Shown here one piece after another: positions 33,513 to 41,837 of a stretch of DNA of 56,183 bases. The stretch covers positions 1 to 56,183 of the forward strand of contig JACQJD010000080.1 in the NCBI GenBank assembly GCA_016198185.1, in the 5' to 3' direction. Each line of letters begins with the position of its first letter. Positions within the stretch are counted from its first letter, which is position 1. The position numbers and the translations under genes were made by a program. Source of the stretch: Deltaproteobacteria bacterium (GTDB taxonomy: Bacteria; Bdellovibrionota; JACOXK01; 2-02-FULL-40-11). The notes beneath the pieces are model-generated. The model saw only the letters and a list, made by a program, of their open reading frames with translations, did not search any database and was not told the origin of the DNA.

Positions 33513-34511
33513 ATGATTAATAAAATAATTTTTATTATTTTCTTATTATTTTCCATTGGGTCTTATGCCGAAAATAGAGACATTGGTTTTAAAATTGAAA
33601 TAGATACCGAGAAAATCTTACGATTCAAAGATAAAACGGTTCCCAAAATTCTGGAAATTCTAAGCCAAGAAGGCATTAAAATAATTCGTGTTGATAAAAT
33701 GCAAAGTGCCGATCCACAATATACCACGATTCCTGATCTTTATGAGGATTCTCAAAAAGAATGGTATGAAGCTCAATTATTGGAAGAGCCACATGCAGTA
33801 GGTGTTTATTATGCAATTCAAGATCATGAGAATACCGGATTAAATCCGCCTTATAACGATTTGCCGACCATTGCGCTTTTAAAAAATGCGACATTGTATA
33901 CAATTCTTCATGAATATTTACACCACCTGATCACGTTATTTCAGACTCATGGCAGAGGATATCTTTGGCTCGGAGACCAAAAAAAATCTTATGGAACAAT
34001 TGTGCGTGAAACTTTTGAAATCCCTTATTTAAATGCAAAAGGGGATTACCAATATTTATTGCAGAAAAGTGCTAGTATAAAATCAGAAATCATAGACAAT
34101 TTTTATCGAAAATATCTTTCTCTGGGCGTTCAACATATTAAATATACTTACTTTAAAGGATTAGATCATCTTATCATTCCAAAGTTTCTCTACGAACATG
34201 CGGAAGTTTTTGGCGATCAGCTCAATAAAAAAGAAATCTTAGAAGATCTTATCCGGACCTTAGATGAGATTGCTGATGAAGAGAATAAATCTTTAAAAGA
34301 GATGATCGATTATGTTCAGAAAACAGGTCGAGAAAATTTAAAAAATGATGAATTTCTGGGAGTATTTTTTGGTGAACAGGATCCCATTTTGACCTTTATC
34401 GAAAATTCAGAAACTGCCCAAGAGTATAAACGAATTCATGATTGGACAGTTTCAACTGCGCAAAAGGACTTTCCTGAATTAATTGAATCCTCCGAAAAAA
34501 ATAAAGAATAG
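33513..34511 (+). CDS. exported HExxH protein, putative metallopeptidase
   Basis: A 332-residue protein with a signal peptide (about 1-19, cleavage after SYA). It contains a zincin-type HExxH motif, ILHEYLHHL, with His133, Glu134 and His137; a possible third ligand is Glu in the TIVRETFEI segment about 40 residues later. The rest is helical and charged and I do not recognise a family. A secreted zinc peptidase is the best guess, based on the motif alone. The start has no ribosome site and a promoter immediately ahead. It sits between the toxin-antitoxin pair and the nos cluster. Confidence 0.7.
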   Translation: MINKIIFIIFLLFSIGSYAENRDIGFKIEIDTEKILRFKDKTVPKILEILSQEGIKIIRVDKMQSADPQYTTIPDLYEDSQKEWYEAQLLEEPHAVGVYYAIQDHENTGLNPPYNDLPTIALLKNATLYTILHEYLHHLITLFQTHGRGYLWLGDQKKSYGTIVRETFEIPYLNAKGDYQYLLQKSASIKSEIIDNFYRKYLSLGVQHIKYTYFKGLDHLIIPKFLYEHAEVFGDQLNKKEILEDLIRTLDEIADEENKSLKEMIDYVQKTGRENLKNDEFLGVFFGEQDPILTFIENSETAQEYKRIHDWTVSTAQKDFPELIESSEKNKE

Positions 34512-34555
34512 AACTTAAAACATCTTAAAAGCGATGGGATTCCTGTATAAGGTTT

Positions 34556-35047
34556 TTATGGCGAAAGATGAATCGTCATCCCTTGTTGAAAAAGGGTGAG
34601 CGCATTTTGAAAAGAAACACCATGAGAGTCCGAAGTCTGGTTTTTACGAACAATCCACCCGGAACCCATGGGGGTTTGGATTTGAGTTCTCACATAAAAT
34701 GCTTTTAAAATATCTACCTGCTCTTTTGTTTCGAAATCCCATACCATCCCTTTCCATTCTGATGAAGAATGCTTTACCGCATGATTAAAAAAACAACCGA
34801 TGTCATCAAAAAAAATGGTTTGGATATTTCCGTAACGATCGGCCGATTGAACCGCAACTGAAAATCGCAAATCATTCACAATCATCCCACACTGCATGCA
34901 ACTATCCATGCCAAGCCGTGGCAGTTTAAATTGAGCACCCTTCCATGCCCAAACATAAATCCATAAGATATAAATCAATAAAAAAAGAAACCCTGCCCCT
35001 GCTAAAATATAGGGAACTTTTTTATTCTTGAGGACAACTTTACCCAT
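34556..35047 (-). CDS. nosL: NosL copper chaperone
   Basis: NosL delivers Cu(I) for assembly of the NosZ copper site. The 163-residue protein has the Cu-binding CMQCGM motif (Cys50, Met51, Cys53, Met55) and the NosL domain with IQTIFFDDIGCFFNH and a late GSGWIV. Unlike the usual lipoprotein, it has no lipobox; a hydrophobic helix (about 12-33) anchors it in the inner membrane. It is the last gene of the nos operon, 3 nt behind nosY. Confidence 0.9.
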   Translation of the reverse strand: MGKVVLKNKKVPYILAGAGFLFLLIYILWIYVWAWKGAQFKLPRLGMDSCMQCGMIVNDLRFSVAVQSADRYGNIQTIFFDDIGCFFNHAVKHSSSEWKGMVWDFETKEQVDILKAFYVRTQIQTPMGSGWIVRKNQTSDSHGVSFQNALTLFQQGMTIHLSP

Positions 35048-35050
35048 CCA

Positions 35051-35866
35051 TTACCATTCTTCTTGTTGTGTAAAAATCCAACAGCCTACCAAGCTAAGGA
35101 CCAGCGTCATCAAACTGAGCCAACCGATTAAATACAAAGGTAAACTTTGACCGATCATGCGATCCAGATACATGCCCGCCGCCCCCAATACTTCTAAGTC
35201 GGTCGCCAACAATCGAATGACGAGAATTTTAAAAACCTCAACCGGATTAAATAAACTCAAAGCCACAATAGCCTCACTTCTGAGTCGCAACAGATAAGCC
35301 GTCCCCATGAGACCCAAATCTCCAATCACCGTCAAAAACAACCACAAAAAAATAGCCGCCCCAGTCGCATGAGCTCTGTTATTTGAAAAAACCGAAATCA
35401 TCATTCCCGTCGCCATACACATTACCGTAAAGAGAAGGGCCAATCCCCACAAAACCAGAAAACTTCTTGCCATGTGAACACCCCAAAACCCAATCACCCC
35501 ACTGGATATGGCAAACCCCAGAGAAAGAGAGGTGGCCAATGCTAAAAAGGATCCCAAAAAACGACCTGCAAAATAATGAACTTTGGTCAGAGGATGACTG
35601 AGAAGATACACCAACACCCCTTCTTCTCGATCTCCCGAAATCAATTGCGCACCCAAAGCAAATCCCATGAGCGGAATAAAAAGCATGAGCACATTGACCA
35701 ACATGGCCGAGAGTTTGTTAAACTGAGAAAAGGTTTCTAAATCTGAACTGCCAATAAATGAAAGTAAAAAAGTTAAAAAGGCAAATCCCAAACTAAAACT
35801 TAAGAGCCAACGATTTCGAATGGCCTCTTTGTAAGACAAAATGGCAACCAACCACACTTCATGCAT
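35051..35866 (-). CDS. nosY: NosY ABC-2 type permease
   Basis: The membrane part of the NosFY transporter, which with NosD is required for maturation of the NosZ copper centre. ATG 35866 (MHEVWLVAILSYKEAIRNR) is preferred to an upstream start because it overlaps the nosF stop by 8 nt and matches the usual NosY N-terminus. The 271-residue product has six hydrophobic segments and the ISGDREEGVLVYLLSHPL motif typical of this permease family. Confidence 0.93.
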   Translation of the reverse strand: MHEVWLVAILSYKEAIRNRWLLSFSLGFAFLTFLLSFIGSSDLETFSQFNKLSAMLVNVLMLFIPLMGFALGAQLISGDREEGVLVYLLSHPLTKVHYFAGRFLGSFLALATSLSLGFAISSGVIGFWGVHMARSFLVLWGLALLFTVMCMATGMMISVFSNNRAHATGAAIFLWLFLTVIGDLGLMGTAYLLRLRSEAIVALSLFNPVEVFKILVIRLLATDLEVLGAAGMYLDRMIGQSLPLYLIGWLSLMTLVLSLVGCWIFTQQEEW

Positions 35867-36518
35867 AAAAGGGTTCCTTGAGTGAAATGGATTCCACACT
35901 CGGTGCAACCAACCTACCATCTTGAATCTGAATCAAATGATCAGATACCCATTGCACCTCTTCCAAACGATGACTTGAAAGCAAAACCGTTTTCTTTCCT
36001 CGCCATCCTTTAATGATTGAAAGAATCTCTCGCGTGGCCCAAGCGTCCAAGTTGGCTGTCGGCTCATCCAAGAGCACAATCGAAGGATCGGTCATTAAAG
36101 AAAGGGCGATGGAGAGCTTTTGGCGCATCCCTCCCGAAAGCATATGAATTTTTTTGGACACATGCGCCGCTAAACCAAATTCCTCTAAAACAGTATAGGC
36201 CTGTTTTAAATTTACATTTCGCAATCGAGCAAAAAAATGGACTGCTTCCTGAACACGCATTTCAGCCCACAGAGGTAAGTACTGAGGAATATAGCCCATG
36301 GTCTTTTTTATTTCCTGTGCATGATCCTTGAGATTGAGTCCATGAACCTCAATGCTGCCTTCGTAATCCAAAATTCCTAAAATACATTTCAAAAGTGTTG
36401 TTTTACCAGAACCATTGGCCCCAAGAATGCCAACCACTTGTTTGTCGAAAGTTACCGTAATATCTTTTAAAACTTCGTGCGGCCCATAAGACTTATATAA
36501 ATGTGATATTTCAATCAT
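35859..36518 (-). CDS. nosF: NosF ABC ATPase
   Basis: The ATP-binding subunit of NosFY. ATG 36518 (MIEISHLYKSYG) overlaps the nosD stop by 4 nt and is the natural ABC start. Walker A GANGSGKTT, signature LSGGMRQKLSIA, Walker B SIVLLDEPTANLD and the switch His (LLSSHRLEEV) are all intact. At about 219 residues it is slightly shorter than other NosF proteins. Energy from it should drive sulfur or copper site assembly on NosZ through NosD. Confidence 0.95.
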   Translation of the reverse strand: MIEISHLYKSYGPHEVLKDITVTFDKQVVGILGANGSGKTTLLKCILGILDYEGSIEVHGLNLKDHAQEIKKTMGYIPQYLPLWAEMRVQEAVHFFARLRNVNLKQAYTVLEEFGLAAHVSKKIHMLSGGMRQKLSIALSLMTDPSIVLLDEPTANLDAWATREILSIIKGWRGKKTVLLSSHRLEEVQWVSDHLIQIQDGRLVAPSVESISLKEPFYA

Positions 36519-37843
36519 AAATTCATAACGCGATTTAATCCCCATGAAATGAATAGAAAAAAAATAGCCACCCAAAAAATGCTATAGGAACTTGATTGCC
36601 TTTTGATCGAAGTCCAAGGATGCATGCTGGGTGAGGGATCTTGGGCTTTGGAATCTGGTTTGAGCCATGGAATGGCACGGCTCGCAAATTCAAGCGCCAT
36701 CATCGCCGGACCAAATTTAAATAGTTTAAATCCTTCATATCGATCGGTCAGGTCATCGGCCAAGTGAGACAAACGATAGGGGATAGCCCCAACGCCCTGA
36801 CCCTGTATATCGATACCCGTATAATCACTCCAATAATTTAATTCCCACTGTGCTTCAATTCTTTCAGCATGGAGCACGCCCAATGGTTGCCAATTATCGA
36901 TGAAATCATTCTGACGATAATTCGCTCCCGTACTTCTTCCGATGAAAGATACACCCACATCATTGAAAACAATTCGGTTACGCTCAATGAACGCAGGTCG
37001 AATATCCTCTGAAAGAGCACCCATTGGAGAATTATCAAAATAAATGCCCACACGATTGCGAAACAATTCATTGTGATTCATTTTAAACTCATTCGAGTCT
37101 TTCAACGCGATCCCAAAACCACTTGGCCCACGATTATTTAAAACCGTATTTCCGAGAATGCTTAACTTGTGACTGTACATGGCATAAATGCCAACAGAAT
37201 TATTTTCGATGATATTCTCCTGGGCTGAGGATTCATCTGAATACATAAAATGAATTCCATATCGACTGCTCTTCATTTGATTCTGATTGAGAGTGGCGTG
37301 TGGAGAATACCAGACAATGACATCTCTGCCTCTAAAAAATTCATTGCGAACCAATTGTAAAGAAGAACTATACCAAGCCTTGAGAAGATCCCCTCGCTGC
37401 GCCAATGCCAAATCGTAACCAGAAATTTTACAATCTTCAATCTGACTGAAAGGACTATTGAGAAGTTCTATGCCAAAAAGACAATTTTCCACCTTGCTGT
37501 TTCGCAGTTCAAAATGAGCACCGTCTTCTACTTTAATACAACTATCCTCAGCCCCTAAAGTGACACCCGAATTTCGAATGGTGATTCCTGAAATATGCAC
37601 CTGCGGAGCTCGTACTTCCAGAACAGTTCCCCGCAGCTTCCCATCTAAAATCACATCATTCTTTGCAATCAGTGTTAAAGGTTTTTGAATTAAAAAATTT
37701 CCAACGTAAGTGCCGGAAGGAATGAGAACCGTTTCACCCGCTTTGGCATGGTTAATGAGCTCCTGGAAAACAGCTGGTGTCTTACTCTCAACCTCAAAGG
37801 ATAAAAAAATTAAAAGAAGCCCACCGAAACAAACACCTCTCAT
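36515..37843 (-). CDS. nosD: NosD periplasmic beta-helix protein
   Basis: NosD is a right-handed parallel beta-helix protein that works with NosFY. The 442-residue product has a signal peptide (about 1-20), the CASH/NosD repeats with regular N-x-I and GI turns through about 60-390 (SGITIRNSGVTLG, NRGPSGFGIALKDSN, RNRVGIYFDNSP), the ANYRQNDFIDNW/WELNYWSDYTG signature of NosD, and a C-terminal membrane helix (about 420-437) that is not usual in proteobacterial NosD but occurs in clade II types. The ATG overlaps the previous stop by 4 nt. Confidence 0.93.
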   Translation of the reverse strand: MRGVCFGGLLLIFLSFEVESKTPAVFQELINHAKAGETVLIPSGTYVGNFLIQKPLTLIAKNDVILDGKLRGTVLEVRAPQVHISGITIRNSGVTLGAEDSCIKVEDGAHFELRNSKVENCLFGIELLNSPFSQIEDCKISGYDLALAQRGDLLKAWYSSSLQLVRNEFFRGRDVIVWYSPHATLNQNQMKSSRYGIHFMYSDESSAQENIIENNSVGIYAMYSHKLSILGNTVLNNRGPSGFGIALKDSNEFKMNHNELFRNRVGIYFDNSPMGALSEDIRPAFIERNRIVFNDVGVSFIGRSTGANYRQNDFIDNWQPLGVLHAERIEAQWELNYWSDYTGIDIQGQGVGAIPYRLSHLADDLTDRYEGFKLFKFGPAMMALEFASRAIPWLKPDSKAQDPSPSMHPWTSIKRQSSSYSIFWVAIFFLFISWGLNRVMNL

Positions 37844-38427
37844 GTGGAAGCCTGTGTCAGAAGCTTCTTTTTGATGTTAATGGCCAGCATGTAAATGCCT
37901 GTCGCAAGAAATCCCAACCAAAATCCCACTCCAAACATAGCTTGCGTATGAAATTGACCAATTTTTCCAGCCCCCAACAACCGAGGCATAAACGGTTTAA
38001 TATGCACCGGCGCTTCTGGACTTAAATAATGCCCAAAATAATACATCCAAAAAGTAAAATCACCGATAAATCCAATCAAAAAAAGAATGGGTGGTAAATA
38101 AAAGATAAAATAAATTTTTTTCGAAAAACTTAAAACAATTAAACCTCCTAAAATTAAAAGCCCAACAGCCAGCGCAGCAACTTTCCTTTCCCATTGAGCT
38201 GCATTTTGTAATTTCTCCATCCCAATATAATGATTGAGTAAGTTGACTTCATCGACATCCCCTTCCACATGATCCAAATAAACTTTCATGTGAAGGCCCA
38301 TTGGATATTGCGGAGCTTTGAGATGCATCACCCAATATGGAAAGAAATAGGATCCCGCCAAGATCAATGAAGCCAGAAAGAGCAGAGCATAAAAGGATGG
38401 ATAAGATTTCAACATTTGAAACGTCAT
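37840..38427 (-). CDS. nos-cluster membrane protein in the NosB position
   Basis: A 195-residue protein with four hydrophobic helices (about 12-30, 83-101, 106-130, 163-186) and an exported loop after helix 1 that contains NHYIGMEKL. Clade II nos clusters regularly have a membrane protein directly after nosZ, named nosB in Wolinella; position and topology agree, but I cannot confirm homology from the sequence alone. It may pass electrons or assist maturation. It begins 3 nt after the nosZ stop and its stop overlaps the nosD ATG. Confidence 0.75.
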   Translation of the reverse strand: MTFQMLKSYPSFYALLFLASLILAGSYFFPYWVMHLKAPQYPMGLHMKVYLDHVEGDVDEVNLLNHYIGMEKLQNAAQWERKVAALAVGLLILGGLIVLSFSKKIYFIFYLPPILFLIGFIGDFTFWMYYFGHYLSPEAPVHIKPFMPRLLGAGKIGQFHTQAMFGVGFWLGFLATGIYMLAINIKKKLLTQAST

Positions 38428-38430
38428 CCC

Positions 38431-40374
38431 TTATTGAACCACCAAATAGCCTGTCATTTCCAAATGAAGCGCCGAACAAAATTCTGTACAATAATATGGG
38501 AAAACACCGGATTGATCGGCTTTAAACTCAACCGTTTCCACTTTTCCGGGTTCCAAAGAAACATTGATATTGTACCGACTGATGGCAAAGCCATGTGTTG
38601 CATCCAGAGCGCGCTCAATACTACTTAAGTGTATTCTCACCAAATCTCCTTTTTTAACGTTAATAAGGTCTGGCGTCAGATGACTTCGAATGGTGGTCAT
38701 ATAAACATCAACCGTATTCCCCTTACGAACAATGCGTTCTTTACCGGCCAAAGTTGCAACGGGACTGGGTTTCATTGTTTCAGCACTCATCCCCAGTGGA
38801 TAAACACTCCACGGTTTTAAACGCTCTGCTTTTACAATTTGAGCGTAATGAGGCTCTGCGTTCGGAATGGGCATATCATATAAAACCTGCATTTTTTCTG
38901 AACCGGTTGTAGAAACAAGCTGAAAGTTTTGAGGCAACAACGGACCCACATTCGGAAAACGATCAATGGCCCATTTGTTTAATGAAACACAATAGCCTTC
39001 ACCTGGCTCGGCTGTATCCCCCTCAACACAAGAAAGGTGCCCGATATTATAATGCACCGAAACTTTATCCAAAAGTTTCCATGCTGCGTTGCCCTTGTGA
39101 TAAGGCTCTCCCAATGACCACTTTGCAATGGCTGAGTCTAAAAATAGACTGGTATAGGCATAGCCTTGTTTATCAAATTGCGTATGCAGCGGCCCTAACC
39201 CCACTTCAATCTGAGCCGCCAAAACAGAATCAAATTTTAAAATGGGAACACCATATTCATCTTTCCCTTGAACCAAGTTCTGAGCTATCGCGTTCTTTAA
39301 TTTATTGAATTCAAATACAGTCACATGAGGGTCTAATTTTCCAGATACAACAATATAATTGCCATCTGGCGAAACATCCACACCATGCGGACTTTTAGGT
39401 TCATGGATAAAATAAAGTAATTTTTCTTGGATGGCTTGTTTAAGTGTAATGAGCTTCATCCCTGCTGTTTTTTGAGTCCCTGCGGACTTGGCCACTTTTT
39501 CTGCTTTTTTCCAATCAATCACATGTAAAAAATCCATATCATTGCGTGAAACGGCCATTTCCAATTGAGGTTTCTGATTCATATTATCTGGAGAGGCTAA
39601 CTCCGTGTTGATCGAATTGATAAACAGATACCCATCACTGACTTTTTTTCCAAGATCCACAATATCTTGCCAATACGGAGGCAGCTCTATTGAAAAACTT
39701 TGTGATAGATTGATTTTTCCTTGTGCGCGATCAAATTTCCAAAAGGTCACAACCCCACGATATTTTTTTTTATAGTCCGTCATCGGGGCATAGCGTGCCC
39801 CCAGTGGCACATTATATTGTGAAGTTTCAATAATATATTCCGTGTTGGGGGTCACAAATGTCCCGCCATGATCATTGACAAATAAAGGATTTTGAAGAAT
39901 TTGCTTGGTCGAAAAATCACGTAGGTCAATGACCGCAACACGCGCATTGGCCTTATCATTCACAAATAAAAATTGACCGTCATAGACACCATTGGTTTCA
40001 GAGAGTGCAGGGTGGTGAAGATCTCCCCACCTGAGCGCTTTACCGCCACCATCTAATATACGTTTGGAATCCAGAGAACCCGTTCCCCAGCCTTGCCAGG
40101 AGTCTGGTGAAAAAACAGGAATCGTTTTAATCAGACGCATAGAAGGAAGACCAATCACCAGAACACTGCCGGCATGTCCCCCCGATGCAAACATGAGGTA
40201 TGGGTCATGTTTCCCAGAGGGCGTATAGGTCATCAGCGCTGCGCGCATATCCGAAGCGGTCAACCCTCTTTTTTTAGCAATGTCCTCTAAAACAGAGGCC
40301 TGACTTTGTGTGGCAATGCATAAAAGCACCAGATATCCACTTAAAATAAATCTGATTCTACTGAGGATCATCAT
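38431..40374 (-). CDS. nosZ: nitrous oxide reductase, clade II type
   Basis: NosZ reduces N2O to N2 in the periplasm. The 647-residue precursor has a Sec-type signal peptide (about 5-26) with no twin-arginine motif, which marks clade II. The seven-bladed propeller carries the CuZ region (FVNDKANARVAVIDL, DHGGTFVTPNTEYIIE, HGVDVSPDGNYIVVSGK). The C-terminal cupredoxin has the CuA ligands His594, Cys629, Cys633, His637 and Met640 (CTEFCSALHLEM). All expected ligands visible by eye are present, so it should be active. It follows the cytochrome c gene with an ATGA overlap. Confidence 0.97.
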   Translation of the reverse strand: MMILSRIRFILSGYLVLLCIATQSQASVLEDIAKKRGLTASDMRAALMTYTPSGKHDPYLMFASGGHAGSVLVIGLPSMRLIKTIPVFSPDSWQGWGTGSLDSKRILDGGGKALRWGDLHHPALSETNGVYDGQFLFVNDKANARVAVIDLRDFSTKQILQNPLFVNDHGGTFVTPNTEYIIETSQYNVPLGARYAPMTDYKKKYRGVVTFWKFDRAQGKINLSQSFSIELPPYWQDIVDLGKKVSDGYLFINSINTELASPDNMNQKPQLEMAVSRNDMDFLHVIDWKKAEKVAKSAGTQKTAGMKLITLKQAIQEKLLYFIHEPKSPHGVDVSPDGNYIVVSGKLDPHVTVFEFNKLKNAIAQNLVQGKDEYGVPILKFDSVLAAQIEVGLGPLHTQFDKQGYAYTSLFLDSAIAKWSLGEPYHKGNAAWKLLDKVSVHYNIGHLSCVEGDTAEPGEGYCVSLNKWAIDRFPNVGPLLPQNFQLVSTTGSEKMQVLYDMPIPNAEPHYAQIVKAERLKPWSVYPLGMSAETMKPSPVATLAGKERIVRKGNTVDVYMTTIRSHLTPDLINVKKGDLVRIHLSSIERALDATHGFAISRYNINVSLEPGKVETVEFKADQSGVFPYYCTEFCSALHLEMTGYLVVQ

Positions 40375-40805
40375 TTTTTCTTCTCCTTTTTTAAAGATTC
40401 TTTTGATGTTTCATCGATATAAGATAGAACTTTCCCAATTTCATCATCTGAAAGGGCTAAGTTGGGCATTTTCGTAAAAAACTTTCCAAGCATTTCCATC
40501 GCAATAGGATCTTTCTTGGCAAAGGCCGCATCCGGGTCTTTCAACCAACTCAACAACCATGATTTACTTCGACGCTCAAGAACGCCTTTAAGATCTGGTC
40601 CCGATAAAGTTCCTTGTCCAATGGTGTGACAAGCATTACAGCCCTTGGCCTGGAAAATTTTTTTCCCTGCTTCTATGTCTGCGGCGCTCCTTTTGGTGGA
40701 TTTTTCATCGGCTTTGACAAGGCCCACACCCGCCAAGCTAAAAAACACCACGAGAATCCAAACAGAGCATAAACTGAAACTACATTTTTTGCGTCGTGTC
40801 ATCAC
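40371..40805 (-). CDS. nos-cluster monoheme cytochrome c
   Basis: A 144-residue protein with an N-terminal hydrophobic segment (about 13-31, cleavable after VKA or an anchor), one heme-binding CNACH site (Cys56, Cys59, His60) and a probable axial Met in FTKMPNLALSDDE. The fold is class I cytochrome c, and the tail is Lys-rich. Placed immediately before nosZ, it is the likely electron donor to the CuA site, as are the cytochromes of other clade II clusters. Confidence 0.9.
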   Translation of the reverse strand: MMTRRKKCSFSLCSVWILVVFFSLAGVGLVKADEKSTKRSAADIEAGKKIFQAKGCNACHTIGQGTLSGPDLKGVLERRSKSWLLSWLKDPDAAFAKKDPIAMEMLGKFFTKMPNLALSDDEIGKVLSYIDETSKESLKKEKKK

Positions 40806-40826
40806 TACTCCTTTTTTCTCAAAAAA

Positions 40827-41279
40827 TTACGATTTGCATTCATAACAACAAGATTTCATCTTCCAAAAACCAGGTTTAAACTGTAAAGTGGTCAGCATCG
40901 TCACCGTAAAAATAAAAATTCCCACAAGTTGTAACAAACCTGAAATGACAAATAAGGTCGTCCAAAAGGTATTTTCCATGGGCTGATAAAAGCGAATGAT
41001 GGGAAACAGCATCATTCCCACCAATCCCACATTTGATGCCCACCAATTGAAACCTTGCCAAAAGTCCGAAATCAGTGAATGAGCGCAAAATCTTGGGATC
41101 ACATGATAGCCCAAACCAAAAATCATCATGGTAACCCACCCAATCATCATGATATGAATGTGCGAAAAACGCAGGATTCCAACACTCTTTGGATACACAG
41201 CCATACACAGCCCCACCCCTGCTCCCAACAAGAGATATAAAAGCGCTGAAATGGTAAACCATCTAGAATATTTACTCAT
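40827..41279 (-). CDS. short heme-copper-oxidase-subunit-I-like membrane protein
   Basis: A 150-residue protein with four helices (about 7-27, 40-60, 78-95, 105-128). The HIHIMMIGWVTMMIFGLGYHVIPRF stretch is the pattern of heme-copper oxidase subunit I (cbb3/NorB) and NnrS-type proteins, here with two or three His that could bind heme, but the rest of the twelve-helix subunit is missing. The C-terminus is Cys-rich (KSCCYECKS). It is the first gene of the nos operon, perhaps a small membrane heme protein passing electrons to the cytochrome c or sensing NO. Confidence 0.7.
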   Translation of the reverse strand: MSKYSRWFTISALLYLLLGAGVGLCMAVYPKSVGILRFSHIHIMMIGWVTMMIFGLGYHVIPRFCAHSLISDFWQGFNWWASNVGLVGMMLFPIIRFYQPMENTFWTTLFVISGLLQLVGIFIFTVTMLTTLQFKPGFWKMKSCCYECKS

Positions 41280-41332
41280 TTTCTGCTTTCATTTTCATAT
41301 TGTCAGTCAACATAAAATATTTTACTATAATT

Positions 41333-41352
41333 AATAGATGAATATATCTATT
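41333..41352. promoter_or_regulatory. palindromic operator between nos operon and Rrf2 gene
   Basis: AATAGAT-N6-ATCTATT is a perfect interrupted palindrome of the size bound by Rrf2 dimers. A TATAAT at 41326-41331 lies just ahead of it on the plus strand, so binding would block the regulator's own start. The 120-nt intergenic space also serves the divergent nos operon; no clear -35/-10 pair for nos was found. Confidence 0.5.
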
Positions 41353-41399
41353 GATAAAAATACAATGAGAGAAGTTTGAAAGTCAATGAATAATTTTTT

Positions 41400-41837
41400 A
41401 TGTTAACCTTAACCTTAAGCCAAACCAATGAATATGCCTTACGGGCAATGTCTTATTTGGCTCATGCCGGTGGAAAGATACCGCTCACGGCCACGAAAAT
41501 TTCACGTGAGACAAAGATTCCCCAACATTATTTATCAAAAATAATGAAACTCATGGTCAATGCGAAGTTGGTGCATTCTCAAAAAGGGCATCGAGGAGGA
41601 TTCGTACTTGCAAAACCACGAACGAAAATTCGTTTTTTCGATATCATTGTTGCCACGGGATATAATCCCAACCCCAATCGATGTGTTTTTGGATGGGCGA
41701 CTTGTAATCCCAAACTCCCTTGTATGCTGCATCACGCTTGGAGCGAGCTCAATACAACTTTTAAAACATGGGCTTTGGAAAAAACGTTGAATGACATTTA
41801 TCCAGAAAATAAAACAGCAAGACAGGTTAAGTCATAA
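41400..41837 (+). CDS. Rrf2-family Fe-S transcriptional regulator (NsrR-like)
   Basis: Rrf2 regulators such as NsrR and IscR bind DNA depending on an Fe-S cluster. The 145-residue protein has the N-terminal winged helix (LTLSQTNEYALRAMSYLA, IPQHYLSKIMKLMVNAKLV, GHRGGFVLAKP) and three cysteines, Cys95, Cys102 and Cys108, in the cluster-binding position. Divergent orientation from the nos operon suggests it senses NO or redox state and controls N2O respiration. The C-terminal 40 nt overlap the convergent phosphatase gene. Confidence 0.9.
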   Translation: MLTLTLSQTNEYALRAMSYLAHAGGKIPLTATKISRETKIPQHYLSKIMKLMVNAKLVHSQKGHRGGFVLAKPRTKIRFFDIIVATGYNPNPNRCVFGWATCNPKLPCMLHHAWSELNTTFKTWALEKTLNDIYPENKTARQVKS

